Part shown: positions 8,505 through 17,319 of the stretch, piece after piece
Numbering within the stretch: position 1 is the stretch's first letter
Layout of the letters: each line of letters opens with the position of its first letter
Notes under the pieces: generated by a model
Seen by the model: the letters and a program-made list of their open reading frames with translations, nothing else
Told to the model about the DNA's origin: nothing
Database searches by the model: none
Program-made: the position numbers and the translations under genes
Assembly: GCA_018816105.1 (NCBI GenBank)
Contig: JAHIWE010000036.1
Location: 1-64,000 of the forward strand
From: a bacterium
GTDB lineage: Bacteria > Campylobacterota > Campylobacteria > Campylobacterales > Arcobacteraceae
Length of the DNA stretch: 64,000 nt
Direction of reading: 5' to 3'

Positions 8505-9785
8505 TTATAAACTTCGAGGATCTGTAATATATCCAGAAATAGCAGATGCTGCTGCTACTGCACTATTTGCTAAATAAATTTTTGAGCTTCTTGAACCCAT
8601 TCTTCCAATAAAGTTTCTATTTGTTGTAGAAATACAAACTTCACCATCACCAAGAATTCCCATATATCCACCTAAACAGGCCCCACAAGTTGGATTAGAT
8701 ACAACAGCTCCTGCATCAACAAGAATATCAATATATCCAGCTTTTTGTGCATCTCTTAGGATTTTTTGAGTTCCTGGAGTTACAATAAGTCTTACATGAC
8801 GTGCAACTTTTTTACCTTCTAAAATTTCAGCTGCAACTTTAAAATCTGATAATCTACCATTTGTACAGCTTCCAATAAATACTTGATCAACTCTAATGTC
8901 ATCTACAACAGCTTGATTTACAGAATGACCATTTGATGGTAAAAATGGATATGCAATTACAGGATCTAAAGATGCTACATCAATTTCAATAACTTGACAA
9001 TATTTTGCATCATCATCAGAATAATGAATTTTTGGTTCTGCTCTTAATCCACCATTTAATTCAGCTGTTTTATCTAAGAACTCTTTTGTAACATCATCAT
9101 ATGCAACAATACCATTTTTAGCACCTGCTTCAATTGCCATATTACATAAAGAGAATCTATCATCCATACTTAAGTATTGAATTGTGTCACCAGTAAACTC
9201 TAAAGCTTTATATAAAGCTCCATCAACACCTAAAATTCTAATGATTTCTAAGATTAAATCTTTACCAGTTACATAATGACCTGGCTTACCTTTAAATATA
9301 ACTTTGATTGATTCAGGAACTTTAAACCAGTTACCACCTGTAATCATTCCAAAAGAGATATCTGTACTTCCCATACCTGTAGAAAATGCTCCAAGAGCAC
9401 CATGTGTACATGTGTGTGAATCTGCACCAATAATTACATCACCTGGCAATACTAAACCTTTTTCAGGTAAAAGTGCATGTTCAATTCCCATATCTTTTTC
9501 ATCAAAGAAATATTTTAAATCATGTTTCATTGCAAAATCTCTTGAGATCTTTGCTTGATTTGCTGATGCTATATCTTTTGCTGGAATAAAGTGATCAAGT
9601 ACAATAGCAAATCCTTCAGGATTCATTAATTTTTCAAAACCACCATCTTCAAATGCTTTAATAGAAATTGGTGTAGTAATATCATTTCCAATTACCATAT
9701 CAATTGAACTTCTAACTATCTCTCCAGCATATACTTCTTTACCAACATGCTCACTAAAAATTTTTTCTGTTATTGTTTGACCCAT
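8505..9785 (-). CDS. leuC: 3-isopropylmalate dehydratase large subunit
   Basis: Isomerises 2- to 3-isopropylmalate in leucine synthesis, with LeuD as partner (not in this window). The 426-residue protein is of the shorter archaeal/aconitase-like LeuC type. It has GADSHTCTHGALGAFSTGMGSTD near residue 100, and the 4Fe-4S Cys ligands in IGSCTNGR and TCGACLGG. The family split between LeuC and homoaconitase cannot be settled by eye, but leucine synthesis is the more likely role here. Start ATG follows AGGAAG. No leuD or leuB neighbours are present. Confidence 0.9.
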   Translation of the reverse strand: MGQTITEKIFSEHVGKEVYAGEIVRSSIDMVIGNDITTPISIKAFEDGGFEKLMNPEGFAIVLDHFIPAKDIASANQAKISRDFAMKHDLKYFFDEKDMGIEHALLPEKGLVLPGDVIIGADSHTCTHGALGAFSTGMGSTDISFGMITGGNWFKVPESIKVIFKGKPGHYVTGKDLILEIIRILGVDGALYKALEFTGDTIQYLSMDDRFSLCNMAIEAGAKNGIVAYDDVTKEFLDKTAELNGGLRAEPKIHYSDDDAKYCQVIEIDVASLDPVIAYPFLPSNGHSVNQAVVDDIRVDQVFIGSCTNGRLSDFKVAAEILEGKKVARHVRLIVTPGTQKILRDAQKAGYIDILVDAGAVVSNPTCGACLGGYMGILGDGEVCISTTNRNFIGRMGSRSSKIYLANSAVAAASAISGYITDPRSL

Positions 9786-9852
9786 TTCAATTCTTCCTGT
9801 AATTTTCTAAAATTTCTTGGATTATAGCTAAATTTATTTTAAGCTACAAAAT

Positions 9853-10326
9853 TCAAGATTTAATCTGTTTTTTCTTTTTATCTTCTCTCATTTGTACTAT
9901 TTGTTTATAAATTATCAAGGCAACTGCTATATTTATAATCACATCTGCAATATTAAATATTGCAAATTTAAAACCATAATGCCAATAAAAATAATCAACA
10001 ACTCCACCATAAGTGAATCTATCTAAAATATTCGATAATCCACCTGCATACAATAGTGCTATTGGTAAATAATACTCTTCAAAAACATCTTTGTTTTTTA
10101 AAAGATATATTGTTCCTATTAATATTAATAAAAGTTGTATATATTTTAAATTGTGCTCTAAAAATGAAAACATAGAAAAAGCCACACCATAATTATATGC
10201 TAGTTTTAATGACATATAAGGTCCATCTACATCCCAAGCTAGATTTGCAAATCCATATTTAACAACTTGGTCTATTATAAAAATAGCAATAAATAAAGTT
10301 ATTGCTATTATTAGTTTTTTTTTCAT
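9853..10326 (-). CDS. lspA: lipoprotein signal peptidase (signal peptidase II)
   Basis: An inner-membrane aspartic protease that removes the signal peptide of diacylated lipoproteins; the window encodes likely substrates (for example the 38961 and 39495 lipoproteins). The 157 residues contain four membrane helices and the two catalytic Asp motifs, [17 protein letters not shown] and FNIADVIIN, plus NYGVAFSMF. The start ATG overlaps the glmM stop by 3 bases. The C-terminus is Lys-rich and cytoplasmic. Confidence 0.96.
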   Translation of the reverse strand: MKKKLIIAITLFIAIFIIDQVVKYGFANLAWDVDGPYMSLKLAYNYGVAFSMFSFLEHNLKYIQLLLILIGTIYLLKNKDVFEEYYLPIALLYAGGLSNILDRFTYGGVVDYFYWHYGFKFAIFNIADVIINIAVALIIYKQIVQMREDKKKKQIKS

Positions 10327-11657
10327 AATGCCTTTTTGAAAAAGGCAATTAAAGAGTCCATACCCTCTTCAACATCTTTTTTCTTTTTACCCTCTAGAAG
10401 TAATCTAATTTTATTTTCAGTTCCTGAATATCTAATTAAATCTCTCATTCCTTTTTCTCTAATAGGTTTTAAAATCGCTTCTAAACCTTCTAGTTTAGCT
10501 AATGGGATTTTTTCTGTAACTTTCATATTATGTAAAATTTGAGGATATAACTCAAATGGATTTAAAACTTCACTTGCTTTCTTCCCTGATTTTAAAACCA
10601 GTGCCAAAACTTGTAATGCAGATGCTAATCCATCTCCTGTTTTTGCAACATCAGAGAAAATAATATGTCCGCTTTGCTCTCCACCGAAATTAATACCTTT
10701 TTCTTTCATCACTTCAAGAACATATTTATCACCAACATCAGATCTAAATAATTCAATTTTCTCTTTTGCTAAATAATCTTCTAATGCTTTATTTGACATA
10801 ACAGTTGCTACACAACCTTTACCTTCAAGTAATTTCTCATCATTTAGATATTTACATAAAGCACCTATTAATTTATCACCATCAACAATTTCACCTTGGT
10901 CATCAACAACTACCAATCTATCAGCATCACCATCAAGTGCTAAACCAATATCTGCTCTATACTCTTTTACAAGCTTTGCCGTTGCTTCTGGATGCATTGC
11001 TCCACAATTTTCATTAATATTAAATCCATTTGGTTTATTATTAATTACAATTACATCAGCACCAAGCTCTTCTAAAATTGTAGGTCCAACTTTATAAGCT
11101 GCACCATTTGCACAATCAAGAACTATTCTTAATCCATGTAATGTTAAATCTTTTGGAAATGAACTTTTTATTGAAACAATATATCTTCCAATAACATCAT
11201 CAATTCTTTTTGAAGCTCCGATATTTCTACCTGTTACTTGCTCACCAATCATTAAATCATTGTCATTAAATATTTTCTCAATCTCTTTTTCACAAGATAC
11301 ACTTAACTTATTTCCATGATTATCAAAAAATTTAATACCATTATCTTCATAAGGATTATGAGAGGCAGAAATCATAATTCCTGCATCACATCTCATTGAT
11401 TCTGTTAAATATGCGATTGCGGGTGTTGGCATTGGACCAATTTGAATAACATCATAACCTACAGCTGTTAATCCACTCACAAGTGCATTTTCAATCATAT
11501 AACCACTTCTTCTAGTGTCTTTCCCTACAAGAATCTTCTTTGTAGTTGAATGTTTTCTAAAATAAATCCCTGCAGCCTTAGCTAATTTTAGTACAGTCAT
11601 TGCATCTAAAAAATCACCAGCTTTCCCTCTAACTCCATCAGTTCCGAATAGTTTCAT
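10323..11657 (-). CDS. glmM: phosphoglucosamine mutase
   Basis: Converts glucosamine-6-phosphate to glucosamine-1-phosphate for peptidoglycan and lipopolysaccharide. It has 444 residues, the usual length. Motifs in order: [14 protein letters not shown] at the start, the phosphoserine loop [16 protein letters not shown] near residue 100, the metal loop DGDADR near 240, GEQSGH near 325 and the phosphate-binding [10 protein letters not shown] near the end. The conserved order glmM-lspA and the 3-4 base overlap support one operon. The first gene of the minus-strand unit, divergent from rpsT; the 83-base gap must hold both promoters. Confidence 0.97.
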   Translation of the reverse strand: MKLFGTDGVRGKAGDFLDAMTVLKLAKAAGIYFRKHSTTKKILVGKDTRRSGYMIENALVSGLTAVGYDVIQIGPMPTPAIAYLTESMRCDAGIMISASHNPYEDNGIKFFDNHGNKLSVSCEKEIEKIFNDNDLMIGEQVTGRNIGASKRIDDVIGRYIVSIKSSFPKDLTLHGLRIVLDCANGAAYKVGPTILEELGADVIVINNKPNGFNINENCGAMHPEATAKLVKEYRADIGLALDGDADRLVVVDDQGEIVDGDKLIGALCKYLNDEKLLEGKGCVATVMSNKALEDYLAKEKIELFRSDVGDKYVLEVMKEKGINFGGEQSGHIIFSDVAKTGDGLASALQVLALVLKSGKKASEVLNPFELYPQILHNMKVTEKIPLAKLEGLEAILKPIREKGMRDLIRYSGTENKIRLLLEGKKKKDVEEGMDSLIAFFKKAL

Positions 11658-11740
11658 TAAATCTTCCTAAAATTAAACTTTGTTTAAGATACTTTAGGTA
11701 ATATTCTACCCTTAAAATTTTTACAAAGAGGTTAAAAAAA

Positions 11741-12001
11741 ATAGCAAATCACAAATCTTCTGAGAAAAGAGCTAGACAGACTAGAGTTAAAACAGAAAGA
11801 AACAGATTTTATAAAACTAGAATCAAGAATGTTACAAAAAATGTATTAGCAGCAATCGAAACAGCTGATAAAGAAAAAGCAATTGAAACTATGAAAACTG
11901 CAAACAAATATTTACACCATTGTGTATCTAAAGGTATTCTTAAAAAAGAAACTGCAGCAAGAAAAGTAGGAAGATTACAATTAAAAGTTAACGCTATATA
12001 A
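11741..12001 (+). CDS. rpsT: 30S ribosomal protein S20, apparent AUA start
   Basis: S20 binds 16S rRNA early in 30S assembly. Reading from ATA at 11741 gives 86 residues, (M)[18 protein letters not shown]... ending [12 protein letters not shown], an almost full match to the S20 pattern in both length and sequence. There is no ATG, GTG or TTG in frame between the stop at 11699 and this point; the family always begins M-A-N-H-K, so ATA occupies the start codon. A GAGG ribosome site lies 9 bases upstream. It is followed 24 bases later by prfA, the usual neighbour in Campylobacterota. E. coli rpsT starts with UUG and is autoregulated, so a weak start fits the family. Confidence 0.9.
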   Translation: MANHKSSEKRARQTRVKTERNRFYKTRIKNVTKNVLAAIETADKEKAIETMKTANKYLHHCVSKGILKKETAARKVGRLQLKVNAI

Positions 12002-12025
12002 TTTTGAATTTAAAATAATATATAT

Positions 12026-13093
12026 ATGTTAAAAAACAGACTACAACCATTTATTAATAGACACGAAGAAATCAATAATTTATTGATGGCTCCGGATATT
12101 ACTGATGATATTAAAAGAATGACTGATCTTTCAAAAGAACAGTCAAATATGCAACCTATTGTTACTAAAGCTAGAGAGTATATTAAGTTAATGAATGACA
12201 TTGACGAAAATAAATCTATTCTTGATGATCCAGAACTTGGTGATTTAGCAAAAGAAGAACTTAAAGAATTAGAAACAAGAAAACCTAAACTTGAAGAAGA
12301 AATTAAATTTTTGATGATTCCAAAAGATCCTAATGATGATAAAAATATTTATCTTGAGTTAAGAGCAGGTACAGGTGGCGATGAAGCTGCTATCTTTGTT
12401 GGTGACCTATTTAGAGGTTATTTAAGATATGCAGAAAACAATGATTGGAAAGTTGAAATCATGAGCTCGAGTGAGAGTGAATCTGGTGGGTATAAAGAAA
12501 TTGTAATTCTAGTAAAAGGTGATCACGTATATTCGAAATTAAAGTTCGAAGGTGGTACACATAGAGTTCAAAGAGTTCCTGCAACAGAATCACAAGGTAG
12601 AGTTCATACATCAGCAATAACTGTAGCAGTTATGCCTGAAGTTGATGATGTAGAAGTTGAAATTGATCCAAATGATTTAAAAATTGATGTTATGAGAGCC
12701 AGTGGAAATGGTGGTCAATCTGTAAATACTACAGACTCGGCTGTTAGAATCACTCATATTCCATCTGGAATTGTGGTAACCAACCAAGATCAAAAGTCTC
12801 AACATAAAAACAAAGATAGAGCTATGAAAGTTTTAAAAGCTAAACTTTGTGATATTGAGACTCAAAAGAAAATGGAATCAGAAGGTGCTACAAGAAAAGA
12901 GCAAGTTGGTACTGGTGATAGAAGTGGAAGAATTAGAACTTATAATTATCCACAAAATAGAATCAGTGATCATAGAATAACCTTGACTTTATATAGACTT
13001 GATTACATCATGAATGATGGTCTATTTGATGAAGTAATTGATCCTCTTATTGCTGATCATCAATCTAGACTCATCGAAGCTAATGGATTATAA
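12026..13093 (+). CDS. prfA: peptide chain release factor RF-1
   Basis: RF-1 releases the peptide at UAA and UAG. The 355-residue protein has the domain order of class I factors, with the stop-codon recognition segment [16 protein letters not shown] (the PAT tripeptide specific to RF-1) near residue 186, and the catalytic GGQ in [16 protein letters not shown] near 230. The ATG follows AAAATAATATATAT with no strong ribosome site; coupling to rpsT translation is possible. The stop codon lies in the middle of its own terminator palindrome. Confidence 0.97.
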   Translation: MLKNRLQPFINRHEEINNLLMAPDITDDIKRMTDLSKEQSNMQPIVTKAREYIKLMNDIDENKSILDDPELGDLAKEELKELETRKPKLEEEIKFLMIPKDPNDDKNIYLELRAGTGGDEAAIFVGDLFRGYLRYAENNDWKVEIMSSSESESGGYKEIVILVKGDHVYSKLKFEGGTHRVQRVPATESQGRVHTSAITVAVMPEVDDVEVEIDPNDLKIDVMRASGNGGQSVNTTDSAVRITHIPSGIVVTNQDQKSQHKNKDRAMKVLKAKLCDIETQKKMESEGATRKEQVGTGDRSGRIRTYNYPQNRISDHRITLTLYRLDYIMNDGLFDEVIDPLIADHQSRLIEANGL

Positions 13094-13110
13094 TCCATTA
13101 GCTTTTTTTT
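13078..13110 (+). terminator. terminator overlapping the prfA stop codon
   Basis: A perfect 26-base palindrome (AGCTAATGGATTA and its complement) spans 13078-13103 with the TAA stop in its centre, followed by eight T. The last four codons of prfA form the 5' arm. Confidence 0.88.
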
Positions 13111-13118
13111 AATTTAAT

Positions 13119-13307
13119 ATGATAGAACTAAATACTACTTATACACACTACAAAAATAAAGAATCTTACACAACAATAAACTTTTGTAAAATCCAAGAAG
13201 ATAATCTTTGGGTAAAAGCTGTAATCTATAAACCAAATGATTGCGAAGAACTATTTGTTAGATCTTGCAAAGAGTTTGAAGATAAATTTTCAAAAGTAAA
13301 TAACTAA
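13119..13307 (+). CDS. small DUF1653-like protein, 62 aa
   Basis: The protein has the pattern TYTHYKNKESYTTINFCKIQ... LWVKAVIYKP... LFVRSCKEFEDKF, which resembles the DUF1653 layout (YxHYKGxxY ... VxY ... WVRPxxxF). Function of that family is unknown. It starts 8 bases after the prfA T-run, and no clear ribosome binding site is visible, so it may be expressed weakly or by read-through. No signal peptide or membrane segment. The family call is moderate because the match is by eye. Confidence 0.5.
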   Translation: MIELNTTYTHYKNKESYTTINFCKIQEDNLWVKAVIYKPNDCEELFVRSCKEFEDKFSKVNN

Positions 13308-13334
13308 TACTAAATTATTACTCTTATTTTTAGA

Positions 13335-13366
13335 GTAACCAAAATGTAACCAGAAATCATTAAACT
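13335..13366 (+). promoter_or_regulatory. Pho box and -10 element before pstS
   Basis: Two direct GTAACC repeats with an 11-base period (GTAACC-AAAAT-GTAACC, 13335-13351) match the architecture of the C. jejuni PhosR box GTTTCNAAAANGTTTC. A -10-like TAAACT begins 10 bases after the box (13361). The same arrangement recurs before pstC. The likely binder is the response regulator encoded at 20427. Confidence 0.7.
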
Positions 13367-13396
13367 TTCGACATAAAAAAATTTATGGAGAAAAAT

Positions 13397-14452
13397 ATGA
13401 CATTCAAAAAAACTTCTATGGCTTTAATCGCAAGTGCTTTATTAGCAACAACTCTAACAGCTAGAGATCAAATCAAAATTGTTGGTTCTTCAACTGTTTA
13501 CCCTTTTTCATCTTCAGTAGCTGAAGAGTTTGGTGCAACTACAAAATTTCCAACTCCAGTTGTTGAATCAACAGGTACTGGTGGTGGTATGAAATTATTT
13601 TGTGCAGGTGTTGATTTAAATACTCCTGATATTACAAATGCTTCAAGAAGAATGAAAGACAAAGAGTTTAAACTTTGTGAAGAAAATGGTGTAACTGATA
13701 TTACTGAAGCAATCATTGGTTTTGATGGTATTGCAGTTGCTCAATCTGCAAGTGTAAAAGGTTTCAATGTAACTAAAGCTCAATTAGCATTAGCAGTAGC
13801 AGCTGAAGTTCCATCAGCTGATGGAAAATCATTAGTTGCAAATCCTTATAAAAAATGGTCAGATATTGATGCATCTTTACCTTCAAGAGAAATTATTGTT
13901 TATGGACCACCAAAATCTTCTGGAACTAGAGATTCATTTGAAGAGTTAGTATTACAACACGTTTTTGAAAAAATGGATGTTTATACAAACCTTTACAAAG
14001 CTGATGAAAAAGCAAACAAAAAATATAAAGCTTACTCAGTTATTAGAACAGATGGTGTTTATGTTGAATCAGGTGAAAATGATAATTTAATCGTTCAAAA
14101 ATTAACAAAAAATGAAGCAGCTATTGGTATTTTTGGTTACTCATTTTTAGAAGAAAACAAAGATAAAGTTGTTGGATTAAGTATTGATAACACAATGCCT
14201 ACAGTTGAAACAATCTCTTCAGCTAAATATCCAGTTGCTAGATCTATGTATTTTTATATCAAAAATGCACATGCTAAAGAAGTACCAGCATTAAAAGATT
14301 ATACAAACTTATTTATGTCTGAAAAAATGATTGGATCAGATGGAATTTTAACAGAATTAGGTCTTGTTACATTACCTGAAGATGTAAGAAGTGCTGCTAG
14401 AACAAGAGTTATGAATAACGAAAAATTAACTTTAGAAGCTTTAAAACACTAA
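13397..14452 (+). CDS. pstS: phosphate ABC transporter substrate-binding protein
   Basis: Binds inorganic phosphate in the periplasm and delivers it to PstCAB. The start ATG at 13397 is chosen over the in-frame ATG at 13385 because GGAG (13386-13389) is the ribosome site and would otherwise be inside the gene. The 351-residue protein has a Sec signal (MTFKKTSMALIASALLATTLTA), the phosphate loops IVGSSTVYPFS and ESTGTGGGMKLFC, and GPPKSSGTRDSF. A Pho box precedes it and its own terminator follows, so it can be made in excess of the membrane components. Confidence 0.94.
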   Translation: MTFKKTSMALIASALLATTLTARDQIKIVGSSTVYPFSSSVAEEFGATTKFPTPVVESTGTGGGMKLFCAGVDLNTPDITNASRRMKDKEFKLCEENGVTDITEAIIGFDGIAVAQSASVKGFNVTKAQLALAVAAEVPSADGKSLVANPYKKWSDIDASLPSREIIVYGPPKSSGTRDSFEELVLQHVFEKMDVYTNLYKADEKANKKYKAYSVIRTDGVYVESGENDNLIVQKLTKNEAAIGIFGYSFLEENKDKVVGLSIDNTMPTVETISSAKYPVARSMYFYIKNAHAKEVPALKDYTNLFMSEKMIGSDGILTELGLVTLPEDVRSAARTRVMNNEKLTLEALKH

Positions 14453-14458
14453 AAATAA

Positions 14459-14487
14459 AAAGAAGAGATTAAAATCTCTTCTTTATT
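14459..14487 (+). terminator. terminator after pstS
   Basis: The stem AAAGAAGAGAT / ATCTCTTCTTT with a four-base loop sits 7 bases after the pstS stop and runs into TTTATT. It separates pstS from the next gene. Confidence 0.78.
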
Positions 14488-14508
14488 CTATATTAGAAAA
14501 TCAAACAC

Positions 14509-14576
14509 AAAATTTTATTACTAAGTTTTTATCTGTTTACGCGAACGAAGAGATAAGAGCTTAGTAATGAAATTTT
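14509..14576 (+). promoter_or_regulatory. 68-base hairpin in the leader of the EAL-GGDEF gene
   Basis: The arms AAAATTTTATTACTAAG (14509-14525) and CTTAGTAATGAAATTTT (14560-14576) pair at 16 of 17 positions; inside them TTATCT pairs with AGATAA, leaving an apical loop containing GTTTACGCGAACGA. The structure ends 15 bases before the start codon and no T-run follows, so it is not a simple terminator. Function is unknown; a translational or RNA-stability element is possible. Confidence 0.5.
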
Positions 14577-14591
14577 ACAAATAGGGAAATA

Positions 14592-16322
14592 ATGCCAAAT
14601 TGGAATGAAATAATTGAAAAATTAGACTATGCTTTTCAACCTATTGTATATTCGCATACAGGTAAAATTTATGCTGTTGAAGCACTAATTCGTGGAGTTA
14701 GAGATATTGATGGACTTAATTGTATAGATGATTTATTTAACAAAGCTTTTAATGATGATTATTTATATGAATTGGATTTAAAGTTAAGAGAAAAAGCTAT
14801 AAGCAAATTCTCAAATATTGAAATTGATAATCTTAAACTATTTTATAATCTTGATAATAGAATTATTTATAATAAAAAATATTCTCAAGGAAATACAGCA
14901 AAAATATTAAAAAAATTTAATCTTCATAAAAATAGAATCTGTTTTGAACTTAGTGAAAAAGGTACATCTATAGAACAGAATGCATTATCTACTATGATTC
15001 AAAAATATAAGGAAAGCGGTTATTCAATAGCAATTGATGATTTTGGAATTGGCGTTTCTGGATTAAAACTTTTATACTTTAGTGAAGCAAATGTGATAAA
15101 ACTTGATAGATTCTTTATTACAAATATAGACCAAGATTCAAAGAAAAAATTATTTTGTTCTTCAATAATAGAAATGGCTCATATTATGGGAATGCAGGTA
15201 ATTGCTGAAGGTATTGAAACAATAAAAGAGTTTTATACTTGTAAAGATATTGGAGCTGATTTCATTCAAGGGTATTTAATTCAACATCCAACACAGAATA
15301 TTAATGAGATAAAAAATATTTATCATAATATGGTTGATATTATAAATGAAGACAAAAGAGCAAATGGAAATGCCTCAATTGATGATGAATTTATTGAGCC
15401 AATTACTGCATTAAAAGTTGATACTTCTTTATATAATTTATTTGTTCATTTTAAAGATGATACAAGAAATAATTTTGTTCCAATAGTTGATGAGTATGAT
15501 AACTTTTTAGGAATTATATATGAAAGTGATATAAAAAAAATTTCATATTCTCAATATGGATTAGCACTTGCTCAAAATAAAACATATTCATCATCATTAA
15601 TTAAATATATTAAACCAACACTAAGTGTAGAAGTTTCTTGGGGAATTGATAAAATATTAGAAATGTATAATTTAAAATCTAAGAATGCTTTGGGTATTTT
15701 TATTACACAATCTGACAAATACAAAGGTTTTATAAATCTAAATTCTCTATTAACTTTATCATACAAAAGAAATATTGAAATTGCAACAAATCAAAATCCA
15801 TTAACAAAACTACCTGGCAATAATCAAATAGAAAAATTCATAGAAAAAACTTTTAAGAAAAGCCAAAAAAATATTACCCATATTATATATTTTGATTTTA
15901 ATGATTTTAAACCTTTTAATGATATCTATGGTTTCAGACAAGGTGATCGTGCTATTTTAATTTTCTCAGAACTTCTACAAAAACGATATCCAAGGGATGC
16001 TTTTATTGCTCATATTGGAGGGGATGATTTTTTTGTGGGATTAAGAAATCACGAATTTAATGAAGTTTTTAATCTAAGTCTTGAAGTACAAAATGAATTT
16101 AAAAGTACAGCTGAAAATATTTATTCAAAAAAAGATAAGGAAAATGGTTTTATTACTTCAAAAGATAGATTTAATATGCAAAGAAAATTTAACTTATTAA
16201 CAGTATCCTCAGCTATCATTGAAATAAACGCCAAATCAGATATATCCAATTTTGACAATACTTTGAACCTATTAAAAAAAGCATCAAAAAACTCAACAAA
16301 ACCTATATCTAGGGTTCTTTAA
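14592..16322 (+). CDS. EAL-CBS-GGDEF cyclic-di-GMP signalling protein
   Basis: EAL domains degrade and GGDEF domains make c-di-GMP. The 576-residue protein begins with an EAL domain (about 5-245) that keeps the key residues: EALIRG near 30, FYNLDN, FELSE, AIDDFGIG, VIKLDR, AEGIET and FIQGYLI. A CBS pair follows (about 265-390), a likely nucleotide sensor. The C-terminal GGDEF domain (about 400-570) has FDFNDFKPFND and the signature HIGGDDF near 476, with Asp in the fourth position instead of Glu, so its cyclase activity is doubtful. No membrane segment; cytosolic. It interrupts the pst cluster between pstS and pstC. Start ATG follows AGGGAAATA. Confidence 0.88.
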   Translation: MPNWNEIIEKLDYAFQPIVYSHTGKIYAVEALIRGVRDIDGLNCIDDLFNKAFNDDYLYELDLKLREKAISKFSNIEIDNLKLFYNLDNRIIYNKKYSQGNTAKILKKFNLHKNRICFELSEKGTSIEQNALSTMIQKYKESGYSIAIDDFGIGVSGLKLLYFSEANVIKLDRFFITNIDQDSKKKLFCSSIIEMAHIMGMQVIAEGIETIKEFYTCKDIGADFIQGYLIQHPTQNINEIKNIYHNMVDIINEDKRANGNASIDDEFIEPITALKVDTSLYNLFVHFKDDTRNNFVPIVDEYDNFLGIIYESDIKKISYSQYGLALAQNKTYSSSLIKYIKPTLSVEVSWGIDKILEMYNLKSKNALGIFITQSDKYKGFINLNSLLTLSYKRNIEIATNQNPLTKLPGNNQIEKFIEKTFKKSQKNITHIIYFDFNDFKPFNDIYGFRQGDRAILIFSELLQKRYPRDAFIAHIGGDDFFVGLRNHEFNEVFNLSLEVQNEFKSTAENIYSKKDKENGFITSKDRFNMQRKFNLLTVSSAIIEINAKSDISNFDNTLNLLKKASKNSTKPISRVL

Positions 16323-16327
16323 TAAGT

Positions 16328-16359
16328 GTAACCATTCTGTAATCAACTTTATTTAAAAT
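16328..16359 (+). promoter_or_regulatory. Pho box and -10 element before pstC
   Basis: GTAACC-ATTCT-GTAATC (16328-16344) repeats the 11-base period of the pstS box. TAAAAT begins 10 bases after the box (16354), the same offset as TAAACT at pstS. It starts only 5 bases after the stop of the EAL-GGDEF gene. Confidence 0.68.
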
Positions 16360-16389
16360 ATGTTTAAATTTAATACAAAGGCAAAGGTA

Positions 16390-17319
16390 TTGAGCACTTT
16401 CGAATCAAGAAAAAAGCAAAGAGAACTTAATGAAAAACTAATCAAATTCGCTTTAATTAGTGCTGCAACAATCTCAATTTTAACTACATTTGGAATTTTA
16501 TTTTCTATTCTTTTTGAGGCTATTGAGTTTTTCAAATTAAGAAGTTTTTGGTATTTTATAACAGGAACTGTATGGTCACCAGGGGTTATTGGTAGTCAAT
16601 TTGGTGCATTACCAATTTTTGCTGGTACATTTATAATAACTATTATAGCTTTGAGTGTTGCTATTCCTATTGGACTTGGAAGCGCAATTTATATGAGTGA
16701 ATATGCAAGTCCTAAATTAAGAGATTATTTAAAACCATTATTAGAAATATTAGCTGGAATTCCTACTGTTGTTTATGGATTCTTTGCAGCAATTACAGTG
16801 GCTCCATTAGTTGTAAAGGTTGCTGAATTTGTAGGACTAGAAGCTACATTTAATTCAGCACTAGCATCTGGAGTTGTAATGGGAATTATGATTATCCCTG
16901 TTATTTCATCACTTTCAGATGATGTAATAAGAGCTGTTCCAGATAGTCAAAGAAAAGCTGCTTTTGGTCTTGGTATGACACATGGAGAAACTATAAAAAA
17001 TATCGTTTTACCATCAGCAATGCCAGGAATCATTTCAGCTTCACTTCTTGGTCTTTCAAAAGCTTTGGGAGAAACAATGATTGTTGTTATGGCAGCAGGG
17101 CTTCGTCCAAATCTATCTTGGAATCCACTTGAAGATATGACTACCGTAACTGTAACTATTGTAAATTCACTTGTTGGAGATTTTGAGTTTAATTCACCTG
17201 AAACGTTAAGTGCATTTGCATTAGGACTTATTCTATTTATTGTTACATTAATTTTAAATATGATTTCATTGTCATTAATTAGAAAATTCAAAGAAAAATA
17301 TAAAGTGAACACATTATGA
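16390..17319 (+). CDS. pstC: phosphate ABC transporter permease PstC
   Basis: One of the two membrane subunits of the phosphate importer. It has about six membrane helices and the permease coupling loop, with the stretch EILAGIPTVVYGFFA and the EAA-like DSQRKAAFGLGMTHGETIKNIVLP. I prefer the TTG start at 16390 (309 aa, MSTFESRKKQREL): AAAGG lies 8 bases upstream. An in-frame ATG at 16360 (319 aa) has no ribosome site and would be at or before the transcription start expected from the Pho-box promoter. The ATG remains possible if transcripts read through from the upstream gene. Overlaps pstA by 4 bases. Confidence 0.9.
   Translation: MSTFESRKKQRELNEKLIKFALISAATISILTTFGILFSILFEAIEFFKLRSFWYFITGTVWSPGVIGSQFGALPIFAGTFIITIIALSVAIPIGLGSAIYMSEYASPKLRDYLKPLLEILAGIPTVVYGFFAAITVAPLVVKVAEFVGLEATFNSALASGVVMGIMIIPVISSLSDDVIRAVPDSQRKAAFGLGMTHGETIKNIVLPSAMPGIISASLLGLSKALGETMIVVMAAGLRPNLSWNPLEDMTTVTVTIVNSLVGDFEFNSPETLSAFALGLILFIVTLILNMISLSLIRKFKEKYKVNTL

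Noticed and set aside
10805-11017. Open frame on the plus strand inside glmM
   Set aside because: It is rich in His, Leu and Gln, the typical shadow of AT-rich coding sequence on the opposite strand, and glmM is certain.
13078-13103. Perfect 26-base palindrome as an attachment or recombination site
   Set aside because: It is followed by eight T and overlaps the prfA stop, which fits a terminator fully.
14509-14576. Possible c-di-GMP (GEMM) riboswitch before the EAL-GGDEF gene
   Set aside because: The characteristic GEMM core and tetraloop-receptor sequences are not visible; only a long hairpin is present, so I report it as unexplained.
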